From positions 1,426,001 to 1,490,000 of the forward strand of contig CAVPZC010000001.1 in assembly GCA_963710175.1 (NCBI GenBank): a stretch of 64,000 nucleotides of DNA, in the 5' to 3' direction. A program made the position numbers and the translations under genes. This document shows positions 1-8,319 of the stretch, in pieces. This stretch comes from Phormidesmis sp963710175. GTDB taxonomy: Bacteria > Cyanobacteriota > Cyanobacteriia > Phormidesmidales > Phormidesmidaceae. The notes under the pieces were generated by a model. The model saw only the letters and a program-made list of their open reading frames with translations, was not told where the DNA came from and made no database searches. Numbering within the stretch: the stretch's first letter is position 1; each line of letters starts with the position of its first letter.

Positions 1-1406
1 ATCACGGCAGACTCGCCCGAACGCAGCGGCGCATGATCCTTCAGGTAGTTCCAGGCTGAGTGAGTGGCGGGGTCTTGAGAGGTCGCCTCAACCGTGTCCT
101 CACTTAACGTTACTTTGCTCACAAACCCCGCTGGCTGCTGCTCGGCATCTCGAAAAATCAAAACGCCTTCAGGCTGTTTCTTCATCCAGTAGGCTGCTAG
201 CTTAGCCGCTGCCTTACCCTCAAAGCCCTCCACCATAGCGAGCAGGTCAGGTACATCGCTAGCCCGCAGCTCGGTTACCTTTAGGCTGCTGGTCTCCTGC
301 CAGGTAAAGTTGGGTCGAATGGCCGAATTGTCGCGGTGCAGAAAAATATAGTCAAACAGCACCCGATGCTGCTCAGCACCCTGGGTTTTGCTGAGGCGAT
401 CGCTGTAATAAGCCCGCGCTCTGGCATGTAGCAACTCATACCAGTCGGGTGCCCGCCAGCGCATGTCGGCCACCAGCACCTCGCGCACCACATCGTGAGG
501 AAACAGCCCGGCAGCGTGCGTTTCGATAAACGACAGCCCTCTGAGCCAGTCAAATAGGGAATGCACATCGGGCTGCTCTAGCAGATGAGCCAGCAGCGAT
601 TCGCTCAGCGCCTGTACACAGGCGCAAGCTTCCAGTGCCTGACGGTGCAGCGCACTCGGCACCTGTTCAACAAACTTTTCCAGCAGTAGCTTAACTAAGT
701 CGGGCGCGGCGGCAGGCTGAAAAGAAATCGGCTGGTCAGTGATTTTGCCCTGTGCAAAAATGTCAGCGACCAGAGAAAGCGCCAGCGGATGGCCGTGGGT
801 AAAAGCCAAGATTGCCTCGTGCTCGGCAGCGGGCACGTGACGCTGAGTCAAGTAATTTTGGCTTTCTTCAGGCCGAAAATTACGCAGGGCAAGTGTTTCA
901 ATCAGGGCCTGCCAACCCGCATCGATTTGCCAATCGGCAGCAGGCGGCTGACGACCGGCCAATACCACCAGCGTAAATGCCGGTAGCTCAGTGATAAAGC
1001 TCTGATGCAGCCAGAGATCTAAAGCGTCGAGCTGTTCGTAGGTGTCAATAAATAGAACGTAGCGATTGGGTTTGGCCTGATTCGCGGCTGAGGCGATCGC
1101 CGCCAGCACATCCTCGCCAGAATCCAGGCCTATCGCCACCCGCAAAGCACTTAAAAAAGAATCTGGATCAGCCTCCATCTGCCGCGCATCGACGTAGGCA
1201 TAAGGAATAGCGCGGGTCTGACAGGTGCGAATTAGCGCCTGCATTAGCGTGGATTTGCCGACCCCGCCCGGCCCAAAAATGTGCCACAGACAAAAGGGCA
1301 GCTCCAGGCTCAGCAACGCCTGCTGAAAGACCGCTAGCTCAGCAGCCCGCCCGATGAACTGTCGCTCCCTTTCAGCCTGCAATCGCGTCGCTAGATTTGC
1401 CGCCAT
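1..1406 (-). CDS. STAND/AAA-type ATPase, C-terminus cut by window edge
   Basis: The frame is open from the ATG at 1406 to the left edge, so only the N-terminal 468 residues are visible. The protein starts MAANLATRLQ and has a Walker A motif GPGGVGKST near residue 50, then a Walker B-like stretch ending LFID around residue 110. This order is typical of signal-transduction ATPases with numerous domains (STAND). A helical region follows the NTPase domain. Such proteins usually end in a DNA-binding or repeat domain, which would lie outside the window. It is divergent from the kinase gene at 1618, and the 211-bp gap between them should hold both promoters. The ATPase class is well supported. The cellular role cannot be deduced from this fragment. 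Confidence 0.75.
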   Translation of the reverse strand, partial: MAANLATRLQAERERQFIGRAAELAVFQQALLSLELPFCLWHIFGPGGVGKSTLMQALIRTCQTRAIPYAYVDARQMEADPDSFLSALRVAIGLDSGEDVLAAIASAANQAKPNRYVLFIDTYEQLDALDLWLHQSFITELPAFTLVVLAGRQPPAADWQIDAGWQALIETLALRNFRPEESQNYLTQRHVPAAEHEAILAFTHGHPLALSLVADIFAQGKITDQPISFQPAAAPDLVKLLLEKFVEQVPSALHRQALEACACVQALSESLLAHLLEQPDVHSLFDWLRGLSFIETHAAGLFPHDVVREVLVADMRWRAPDWYELLHARARAYYSDRLSKTQGAEQHRVLFDYIFLHRDNSAIRPNFTWQETSSLKVTELRASDVPDLLAMVEGFEGKAAAKLAAYWMKKQPEGVLIFRDAEQQPAGFVSKVTLSEDTVEATSQDPATHSAWNYLKDHAPLRSGESAV

Positions 1407-1617
1407 ATCTCTACTGTGACTACTTTTCACTGTGACCATAGAATAGCGTCTTAAAAAGCGATAGCCAACGCCAGAATTGGGATGTACTTAGGCTAGACCA
1501 TGCTGTCTCCTGTCTTCTGTCCCCCGGAGCACCATTGCCATAGATTCGCCCGATAGTATTATCTTTGTTCCGGCAGTCCTCCTGGGTAAAATATGGCGCA
1601 GGAGGACTCGGAGCAAT

Positions 1618-3732
1618 ATGCTGGGACAGACGCTTGCTGGACGCTATCAGCTGACGCGCATTTTAGGGGCAGGCGGATTTGGCCAGACCTATCTGGCAAC
1701 AGACATTCAGCAGAGTCATCAGCTTCAGTGTGTGGTTAAGCAGCTCAAGCCCGCCAGCCAGGATGCTAAGTTTTTGGCGATCGCCCGACGCCTGTTTGAG
1801 ACTGAGGTAAAAACCCTAAAGCGGCTAGGCTCCCACACTCACATTCCCAAATTACTGGGCTCTTTTGAAGAAGACAACGAGTTTTATCTGGTTCAAGAAT
1901 TTGTTGACGGTCAGTCTTTAGAAGGCGAAATTAAGCAGGTTGGTAAATTCAGCGAGGCTGATGTGATCGCGCTGCTGGAGAGCGTGCTGCCAGTGCTGGG
2001 CTTTATTCACAGTCACCAGGTGGTGCACCGCGACCTGAAGCCGGACAACCTGATTCGCCGGCAGGACAATGGCGAGATTGTTCTGATTGATTTTGGCGCG
2101 GTCAAGGAGATTCGCACCCGGCTGATTACCGGTGAACCCACAGCGCTGACGATTGGCATTGGTACTCAGGGCTATACGCCCAGTGAGCAGCTCGCGGGCA
2201 AACCGCGCTATTGCAGCGATATTTATGCGCTGGGGATGACGGCGATTCAGGCGATCACCGGGCGATTACCCTACGATCTTCCCGAAGATGACAGCTTGAA
2301 TCCCGCCTGGCAGGGCTGCGCTCAAGTTAGCCCTGGGCTGGCTATTCTGCTGAGTAAAATGACCCGCCACTATGTGTGTCATCGCTATCAAAGTGTAGAA
2401 GAAGTCCTGCGCGACCTCGACCGTCTCGAACAGCTGCCGGACGAAGCCACTGGCCCGGATGTTTACCCAGAAACGTCTTTGCCTCAGGGACCCCTGAGAA
2501 TTGGCAGAGGAACCGGCAGCACTTCTTCTATTGTGCGATGGCGCATGGGTAAACGGGCCAAACGCTGGACGGCGGCGATCGCGACTGCCGCCACCAGCGC
2601 CTTCATATTGGGCCTACGACAGATCGGCGCTTTTGTCCCCGCTGAGCTGTCAGTTTACGATGCGCTGGTGAGCAGCCGCGCCGATCCGGGGCCAGATGCC
2701 CGGCTGCTGATTGTGGAAGTAACTGAGGCAGACCTGCGATCGCTTTCCCTGACAACGCCCTCTGACGAGCTGGTGGCAACGGCGATCAACAACCTTCAGC
2801 AGCACCAGCCTGCCAGCATTGGTCTCGACCTACCGCGCGACCTGCCCCAAGCGCCCGGTACTGAGGCCCTGCATCAGAGTCTGCAAGTGCCCAATGTAGT
2901 CGCTGTGACCCAGCTAGGTGACGCTGATGATGCCGTGCCGCCACCCGCAGGCATTGCCTTTGAGCAAACTAGCTTCAACAATATTGTGGTCGATACAGAT
3001 TTTCGCGTACGGCGAGCCCCTATGCTCGACTTTTTATCGGTTGAACAGCCCATTTTTTCGCTAGGGCTGGAACTCTCTATGCGCTATCTGGAGAAGTATC
3101 ACGCGATTGTGCCAGCTGACGGCGATATTTTGCAGCTTGGCGATGCGCGTTTTAAGATGATCTCGCCTAGCTTTGGCGGCTATCAAGAGGCCGATGCTGC
3201 TGGCTATCAGATGTTTGTACAGTATCGCTCAGCTCAAAATGTAGCTCCCAGGCTAAGATTTACCGATGTTTTGAACAACAATTTTGATCCAGATTTGGTG
3301 AAAGACAAGATTGTTCTCATTGGTTCAGCTGCTGGCAGCAGTCGCGATCTGTTTTTGACGCCTTTTAATACGAGGGGCGATCACCATCAAATGCCAGGCG
3401 TGATGATTCATGCTCAAGTCGTCAGCCAAATTCTCTCAGCGGTGCTAGAAGGCAGGCCGCTCCCTTGGGCCTGGCCAGACTGGGCAGAAATTGCCTGGAT
3501 CGTGACGCTGACTGGTATTGGCAGTACGCTAATGGTACTCACTCAGCGCGGACCAGTGCTGATTTTCTTTGGTGTAAGCGGTCTGAGCGTTGTCTTTTTG
3601 GTCGGTGTGCTCTGCTTTCAAGCTGGCGGCTGGGTGCCGGTGATTGCCCCAGCTAGCGCATACTTTCTCTCTGCTGCTGGCGCACGCATCAGCAAGAGCT
3701 ATCAGCGCCGTCACTGGGAGGCCCGTCAGTGA
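1618..3732 (+). CDS. Serine/threonine protein kinase with CHASE2 sensor domain
   Basis: This 704-residue protein has an N-terminal Hanks-type kinase domain at about residues 8-280. The glycine loop GAGGFGQTY, catalytic loop HRDLKPDN, metal-binding DFG (as DFGAVK) and activation/P+1 segment ending GTQGYTPSEQ are all intact, so it should phosphorylate Ser/Thr. A hydrophobic segment near residue 325 leads into a CHASE2 domain (about 335-610), an extracytoplasmic sensor module. Two or three C-terminal membrane helices follow (about 620-690). The architecture is common in cyanobacteria. The ligand is unknown. The start ATG follows a purine-rich GGAGGACTCGGAG stretch. The next gene begins within about 40 bp, so co-transcription is possible. 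Confidence 0.93.
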   Translation: MLGQTLAGRYQLTRILGAGGFGQTYLATDIQQSHQLQCVVKQLKPASQDAKFLAIARRLFETEVKTLKRLGSHTHIPKLLGSFEEDNEFYLVQEFVDGQSLEGEIKQVGKFSEADVIALLESVLPVLGFIHSHQVVHRDLKPDNLIRRQDNGEIVLIDFGAVKEIRTRLITGEPTALTIGIGTQGYTPSEQLAGKPRYCSDIYALGMTAIQAITGRLPYDLPEDDSLNPAWQGCAQVSPGLAILLSKMTRHYVCHRYQSVEEVLRDLDRLEQLPDEATGPDVYPETSLPQGPLRIGRGTGSTSSIVRWRMGKRAKRWTAAIATAATSAFILGLRQIGAFVPAELSVYDALVSSRADPGPDARLLIVEVTEADLRSLSLTTPSDELVATAINNLQQHQPASIGLDLPRDLPQAPGTEALHQSLQVPNVVAVTQLGDADDAVPPPAGIAFEQTSFNNIVVDTDFRVRRAPMLDFLSVEQPIFSLGLELSMRYLEKYHAIVPADGDILQLGDARFKMISPSFGGYQEADAAGYQMFVQYRSAQNVAPRLRFTDVLNNNFDPDLVKDKIVLIGSAAGSSRDLFLTPFNTRGDHHQMPGVMIHAQVVSQILSAVLEGRPLPWAWPDWAEIAWIVTLTGIGSTLMVLTQRGPVLIFFGVSGLSVVFLVGVLCFQAGGWVPVIAPASAYFLSAAGARISKSYQRRHWEARQ

Positions 3733-3772
3733 ATTGTTTAGAGAATTCTTTAGAAATGGGGGCAAAGCCACC

Positions 3773-4237
3773 GTGATCAAGATACGTTTATTTGCAGCAC
3801 CAGATGCTGAACAAGTAGCGCAGCTATTTCATGAGACCGTTCGGGAAGTGAATGCTCGCGATTATTCCAGTGCTCAAGTTAGGGCCTGGGCACCTGATGA
3901 CGTTCACTTTAGAGACTGGGCGGCGGTCTGTGCGAGCCGGTTTACCTACGTGGCGGAGGAGGCAGGGGCGATCGCCGGATTCGCAGAGCTAGAGCCCAAT
4001 GGCCATATAGACTGCTTTTACTGCCACAAAGACTATCAGCGGCGGGGGGTAGGCGCTCAGCTCTATCGGGCCATAGAAGCAAAAGCCTTAGCGCTACCAA
4101 TCAGCCGCCTGTTTGTAGAAGTCAGCATCACTGCAAAGCCATTTTTTCAGCGAATGGGGTTTGCCATAGTCGAAAAACAAACCGTAGCTCGTCGCGGCGA
4201 AACCTTTGTGAATTTTGCCATGGAGAAGGTTTTATAA
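3773..4237 (+). CDS. GNAT family N-acetyltransferase
   Basis: The product is about 154 residues, counted from the GTG at 3773 (VIKIRLFAAP). An in-frame upstream ATG at 3644 would overlap the kinase gene by 90 bp and add residues unlike GNAT proteins, so I prefer the later start. The fold is shown by the acetyl-CoA pyrophosphate-binding stretch YQRRGVGAQLY (motif A, about residues 85-95). It is followed by LFVEVSITAKPFFQRMGF, the usual GNAT C-terminal part in which the acceptor-side strand ends in F-F-x-x-x-G-F. It probably acetylates a small molecule or protein amine; the substrate is unknown. The gene lies 40 bp after the kinase on the same strand. Confidence 0.85.
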   Translation: MIKIRLFAAPDAEQVAQLFHETVREVNARDYSSAQVRAWAPDDVHFRDWAAVCASRFTYVAEEAGAIAGFAELEPNGHIDCFYCHKDYQRRGVGAQLYRAIEAKALALPISRLFVEVSITAKPFFQRMGFAIVEKQTVARRGETFVNFAMEKVL

Positions 4238-4242
4238 ATTCA

Positions 4243-4409
4243 TTGTGCCAGGGTGTGTCACCGCGTAAAGACCCGAAGACAATCACCTCTGTTGCGCTAA
4301 AGTCTTGCTTTAAGAGGGATGAGCACTGCTGAGCGATCGCCAAAGCCGCCTGCCGTCGTTGATCTACCGAAGGCGGCTGGGCGTTGACAATAGAGGAGAA
4401 TGAATTCAT
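4243..4409 (-). pseudogene. Truncated nucleotidyltransferase (MNT domain) relic
   Basis: Read on the minus strand from the ATG at 4409, about 55 residues look like the start of a cyanobacterial minimal nucleotidyltransferase. A helical lead containing IAQQCSSLLKQDF is followed by ATEVIVFGSLRGDTPWH, which carries the family GS motif. The usual Asp-x-Asp metal motif should come next. Instead the frame runs into the convergent acetyltransferase gene and reads nonsense. The body of the gene is therefore missing and this is a 5' remnant. It is the third nucleotidyltransferase trace in the window, along with the two CRISPR-linked copies at 28227 and 32684, but it lacks their DUF433 domain. Confidence 0.55.
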
Positions 4410-4509
4410 GAGTCACAGGGCAGATTAAAAGCATCTCTGAGGCAGAGGCTGATACCCGTATAATAATGCCTGGGCACCTCAACTGCTAAAAAGGCCTACG
4501 GCTGAACCT

Positions 4510-5445
4510 ATGAAACCTGAAGACTTTAAGCCGCTGATTGCAGAGGCCCATCACAGAATTGCAAAACACATTCGAGAAACGCCTTCTGTAACGCTAGCTG
4601 AAGGCACTTTTGGGCTGGATGCCCGTCTCACTCTAAAACTAGAGATGCTGCAACATGCAGGCTCTTTTAAGGCACGCGGCGCTTTTAACCGAATGCTAAA
4701 AAATCCTTTGCCGGTGGCAGGGGTGATTGCGGCCTCGGGCGGTAACCATGGCGCTGCCGTTGCCTACGCAGCTCGTAAGCTTCAGTGCCCGGCGGAAATC
4801 TTCGTGCCTACGATATCGTCTCCAACCAAGGTCCAGCGCTTAAAAAACTACGATGCAACCATCACCATATACGGACGTGACTACTTTGAGGCGCTTGGCA
4901 AGAGTGAAGAACAGGCCAGTCAGACAGGCGGATTAGTCGTTCATGCTTTTAACCAGGTAGAGGTCATCGCCGGGCAGGGAACCGTCGCGCTAGAGCTAGA
5001 GCAGCATGCCCCCGATCTAGATACAGTGCTAGTCGCTGTTGGCGGCGGCGGCCTGATTGCCGGCATTGCTGCCTGGTACCAGGGGCGATGCCGAGTAGTC
5101 GGGGTAGAGGCAGAACTAGGCCCTTCGCTGCACGCTTCAATGGCAGCGGGAGAGCGGGTCAATGTGGAAGTAGGCGGCATTACCGCTGATGCGCTGGGCT
5201 GTCGCTGTGTGGGTAAACTGATGTTTCCCATCGCTCAGCAGTACGTTGAGCAGGTTGTCCTTGTGGATGAAAAATCGATTATCCAAGCTCAACGGCTGCT
5301 GTGGGAGGAGCTACGCATTGTCGCAGAGCCCGCTAGCGCTGTCCCGATTGCAGCGCTGATGTCAGGTCGCTACCAGCCTGCTGCCGGAGAGAGAATTGGG
5401 ATCGTTATTTGCGGGGCGAATACAGACCTGTCTAAGCTGTCTTGA
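4510..5445 (+). CDS. Threonine/serine dehydratase (PLP-dependent)
   Basis: This 311-residue fold-type II PLP enzyme is of the threonine/serine dehydratase (catabolic IlvA/TdcB-like or serine racemase-like) family. The cofactor lysine is in HAGSFKARGAFNRM (about residues 51-64). The PLP-phosphate loop is the glycine-rich GGGGLIAGIAAW (about 178-189), and ASGGNHGAA is the substrate loop. The protein has no C-terminal ACT-like regulatory domain. It is therefore the short, catabolic or racemase-like form rather than full-length biosynthetic IlvA. It would deaminate L-Thr or L-Ser to a 2-oxo acid and ammonium, or racemise serine. The sequence does not decide between these. It is monocistronic. Confidence 0.88.
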   Translation: MKPEDFKPLIAEAHHRIAKHIRETPSVTLAEGTFGLDARLTLKLEMLQHAGSFKARGAFNRMLKNPLPVAGVIAASGGNHGAAVAYAARKLQCPAEIFVPTISSPTKVQRLKNYDATITIYGRDYFEALGKSEEQASQTGGLVVHAFNQVEVIAGQGTVALELEQHAPDLDTVLVAVGGGGLIAGIAAWYQGRCRVVGVEAELGPSLHASMAAGERVNVEVGGITADALGCRCVGKLMFPIAQQYVEQVVLVDEKSIIQAQRLLWEELRIVAEPASAVPIAALMSGRYQPAAGERIGIVICGANTDLSKLS

Positions 5446-5836
5446 CTCTCTGTAGAGTCGCTCAGGATCAAGGATTAATGCAATGCACAACTCCTGTGCC
5501 CACTCTGCGAGAAGGTAGAGGTCGGCGTGGTGGCAACAATTGCTGACCCGCCCCGTCCCTGCGGGCCACCCCGCCCAGGCGGGGATTGACTTCAGGCCAG
5601 GCAGCTCGATCACCTCAAAAGCAAGCCGGGACAATTCTCCTCCTCGGAGGAGTGCCCGCAGGGAGAGGTGGGTCGGTAACTGAGGCCACTCAACCAATGT
5701 CTTGCTCGTGTATACACGGAATCTTCCGCTGGGAGAGGGCGGGGGGTGTAGAGCTTGCTCTGCTCATAGAGTAGGTAGTGAGACAGGCGCAAAGGGTCAA
5801 GTTATTCAATCCTCATTCCTTAGCTACCATTATGTA
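5446..5836. other. Non-coding gap with GC-rich nested inverted repeats
   Basis: No convincing gene lies here. The middle is strongly structured. An outer 11-bp inverted repeat (5556-5566 with 5653/5654-5664; core CCCTGCGGGC / GCCCGCAGGG) encloses two hairpins: CCCCGCC-CA-GGCGGGG at 5569-5584 and CTCCTC-CTCG-GAGGAG at 5637-5652. A further GACCC/GGGTC pair (5545-5549, 5670-5674) could close it. This could be a folded RNA or the palindromic end of an IS200/IS605-type element, but no transposase or TnpB reading frame is recognisable beside it. ORFs of 60-111 codons on both strands look like chance frames in GC-rich palindromic DNA. Confidence 0.5.
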
Positions 5837-6256
5837 TTACTTATCTTTTGAAGATATCTCTAGCTCTTTAGAGCCGGTATTTTCGTCAAATATTCGGCGA
5901 AACCTGACTTCGGGAATGGAGACAATCACTAGCTCAAGCGTTGTATAGACCAGACAGCCATAAACCACATGTCCGCCTGTACATTCGCCCTGTGAGTTGG
6001 CGACGGTCATGTGTAGATGGACGCCGTCTGCCCCGAGCGTTCCAGAAAGGGTCAAAATCTCGTGCTTGCCGGTTAGCTCGGTGGGCGCATCATGGCCTGC
6101 AAATCGCAAACATACTTCAGATAGGCTGCCAACTGCGCTCAAGACAACACCTGCACTGAGTCTTTCTTTGATGGCTAAAGTCTCCAGCTCCTGACGGATA
6201 TCCTGCCCAGGATGGAGCCTTAGAGAAAGTGTTTTAGGCGTGATCGGGGAAAGCAT
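5837..6256 (-). CDS. PPC/DUF296 domain protein
   Basis: This 139-residue single-domain protein belongs to the PPC (plants and prokaryotes conserved, DUF296) family. Near residue 75 it has the GVHLHMTVANSQG segment, and then GGHVVYGCLVYTTLELVI. The paired histidines and the G-H-V/L motif are the family's hallmark. The first strand ends LHPGQDIRQELETLAIKE, as expected for the family. In plants the domain is attached to AT-hook proteins. In bacteria it stands alone as a trimer and its function is not firmly known. Only 12 bp separate its start from the end of the DUF218 gene on the same strand, so the two are probably co-transcribed. Confidence 0.85.
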   Translation of the reverse strand: MLSPITPKTLSLRLHPGQDIRQELETLAIKERLSAGVVLSAVGSLSEVCLRFAGHDAPTELTGKHEILTLSGTLGADGVHLHMTVANSQGECTGGHVVYGCLVYTTLELVIVSIPEVRFRRIFDENTGSKELEISSKDK

Positions 6257-6268
6257 AACGGGGCCTCT

Positions 6269-7120
6269 TCAGGAATGATCAGGACTAAGTCTGCTGTAGC
6301 TTTTGGGCAAAGGGTCTTCCTGATTTGCACCAGGATTTGCACTGGGTTGGTTTGCATAGATGACCGAAACCGGGGGCACTTTGCGAGCAGCGTAACGGCC
6401 CAAAAGACCGTAGCTAAGCAGGCCAAGGCTTTCTCGAAACACCAAAAACTGATTTTGGATACGCTGGGTATCTGGTGCGATTGGGCTAATGTGAGGAATG
6501 ACCTCGAAGCCAAAGCTCTCAAAGGTGAGTAGCGATCGCATCATATGCAGCGGATCGGTGACTAAGATAATTTTATCTATGCCCTGAGGGCGCAAAATCG
6601 CAGCGGTAAATTCGGCGTTTTGGTCGGTAGTGAGCGAGCAGGGTTCGCCGGCAATCGCCTCAGCCGGAATCGCCCGATTCAGCAGCAGCTTAGCAATTTG
6701 GGGCGCATCCCCGCGTCCGCTAGCAAAAATTAGCGGCGCTCGCTGATTATTCCATAGCTTGCTAGCTTCTTTCACGCGCGTTGAGTTTTGCTCCGATCCC
6801 CGTCCCAGTACGACAATAGCCGCCGCTTTTTCGCCAGAATCAGCGGGGACAAAGCCCACCAGCAGCCGGTTGCCTAGCCCTGTGAGAATAGGCGAGGTAG
6901 CTACTAGGTAAACCACTAGGAGGCTGCCGCTCAGGGCGATCGCTGGCTTTCTCCAGCGGGCCTGCCGGACTATCCAGGGCAGGGCAGCTATAGCAACTAG
7001 CGTCAGCACCACTACCATTGGGTGAGAAACAATAAACGTAAATAGGTGCATCAGTCTCCAGGTCAGCATTGACCACAGGCGAGTGGATGACACCTTCTGG
7101 CATAGGGCAGAATCTAGCAT
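6269..7120 (-). CDS. YdcF/SanA-like DUF218 membrane protein
   Basis: The product is 283 residues. One or two N-terminal membrane helices (about residues 28-75) are followed by a DUF218 domain: AAIVVLGRGSEQNSTRVKEA, then APLIFASGRGDA, then DKIILVTDPLHMMRSLLTFESFGFEVIP. These are the conserved blocks of the YdcF/ElyC/SanA family. Members are linked to cell-envelope integrity and polysaccharide or vancomycin-barrier phenotypes in enterics; their biochemical activity is unresolved. The start at 7120 is the longest option. Met codons about 16 or 24 residues further in would still keep a membrane segment. The gene is upstream of, and close to, the PPC-domain gene. Confidence 0.85.
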   Translation of the reverse strand: MLDSALCQKVSSTRLWSMLTWRLMHLFTFIVSHPMVVVLTLVAIAALPWIVRQARWRKPAIALSGSLLVVYLVATSPILTGLGNRLLVGFVPADSGEKAAAIVVLGRGSEQNSTRVKEASKLWNNQRAPLIFASGRGDAPQIAKLLLNRAIPAEAIAGEPCSLTTDQNAEFTAAILRPQGIDKIILVTDPLHMMRSLLTFESFGFEVIPHISPIAPDTQRIQNQFLVFRESLGLLSYGLLGRYAARKVPPVSVIYANQPSANPGANQEDPLPKSYSRLSPDHS

Positions 7121-7226
7121 GTGAGAGCGTCTCTCAAGGCCGAAACAACTAAGGGCGCGATCACTCCCCCATTAGTTTTGACACACCGCTTAATATCTGT
7201 CAGTAGTCAGCCTTGCAATTGTGCCT

Positions 7227-8195
7227 TTAGGTCAGGCCCACTAATTTTTCGCTCAGCGCCCACAGCTTGCCTGCTTTGCTCTCATCGGCGGCTTCGTTAG
7301 AAACTTCCTGGCAGAAGGCTTCGCGATTGGCATCTTGGCGGTTGCCCCAGCTCCAGTACACGCCGGACTTGTTGTAGCCTTCATCGGCGACGACTTTGGC
7401 AACGCGATCGCCCGACTCCGCTTCAGAGACATACCCGCCGGTAATATTCTTTTGAAAGAACGGAAAGATCGTCTGAAATAGCTTAGGCGCGTCTCTGAAC
7501 AGGTCAGATTCGGCTACGCAGCCGGGATAGAGTGCATTGAAAACGATCCCCGCGTCTTTGTGGTAGCGCCGGTGCATTTCCAGCATGGTCAGCATATTGC
7601 ATAGCTTGCTGTCTTTGTAGGCTTTGCCTGGCTTAAACTTTTTGCCGTCGATCATCGCAATTGGCGCTTTAAAGCCGAGTTCCATACCCTTCAGGTCGCC
7701 CAGATCTGGCGGTGCGGGGATTGGGATCTTACCGCCTAGCTCTTTGGGATTGGCTGTCACAGTCCCTAGAGTCACCAGGCGCGGCTCGGGGTGAGCTGCC
7801 TTTTTCATATCTTCTAGCAGCAGGTTGCACAGCAGAAAGTGGCCGAGGTGGTTGGTAGCGACGCTGATTTCGTAGCCGTCTTCGCTGCGCTCGGGCGACT
7901 TTAGCTGGGGTTTGTAGATGGCCGCGTTGACGACTAGGGCGTCGAGCGATCGCCCCGTCTCTCGAAAGTCTTTGACAAACTGCCGGACGCTCTCTAGTGA
8001 GGCCAAATCCAGCTTGAGAATGGTATAGCGCTCAGGAGCCATGCCCACCTCTTCGGCAACCCGTTTGGTCTTGGACAAATTGCGACAGGCCATAATCACG
8101 TGCCAGCCTCTTTGGGCAAGCGACTTAGCGGCGTATAGGCCCACACCGGAAGAGGCTCCTGTGATGACAACGCTGTAGTTCTGCTGCTGTTCCAT
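7227..8195 (-). CDS. por: Light-dependent protochlorophyllide oxidoreductase
   Basis: This 322-residue short-chain dehydrogenase matches cyanobacterial POR throughout. The NADPH-binding motif TGASSGVG lies at residues 12-19, and NAAIYKP follows near 90. The catalytic pair is Tyr193/Lys197 in AYKDSKLCNM. The chlorophyll-pathway-specific stretches FNALYPGCVAESDLFRD and YWSWGNRQ also fit. It reduces protochlorophyllide to chlorophyllide using light and NADPH at the thylakoid. The length is normal for the family and the reading frame is intact. It appears monocistronic. A 100-bp gap separates it from the DUF218 gene downstream and 124 bp from the methyltransferase gene upstream. Confidence 0.97.
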   Translation of the reverse strand: MEQQQNYSVVITGASSGVGLYAAKSLAQRGWHVIMACRNLSKTKRVAEEVGMAPERYTILKLDLASLESVRQFVKDFRETGRSLDALVVNAAIYKPQLKSPERSEDGYEISVATNHLGHFLLCNLLLEDMKKAAHPEPRLVTLGTVTANPKELGGKIPIPAPPDLGDLKGMELGFKAPIAMIDGKKFKPGKAYKDSKLCNMLTMLEMHRRYHKDAGIVFNALYPGCVAESDLFRDAPKLFQTIFPFFQKNITGGYVSEAESGDRVAKVVADEGYNKSGVYWSWGNRQDANREAFCQEVSNEAADESKAGKLWALSEKLVGLT

Positions 8196-8319
8196 GAATT
8201 GCTTAGAGGAAAGTCTTTCTATAGGGCTTTGATGAGGCTCGGTAGCTAATCATTATGCTGCCATATTGTTGAAGGGATACAGCAAACCGTTACCTTTTGC
8301 TAAGGAGTTAATAGCTTTG

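Noticed and set aside
281..986. Short ORFs on both strands near the left edge
   Set aside because: They lie inside the long minus-strand ATPase frame that runs off the window edge, which has clear Walker motifs.
5362..5697. A 111-codon minus-strand ORF after the dehydratase gene
   Set aside because: Much of it spans GC-rich inverted repeats and the antisense end of the dehydratase gene. No ribosome-binding site or family resemblance.
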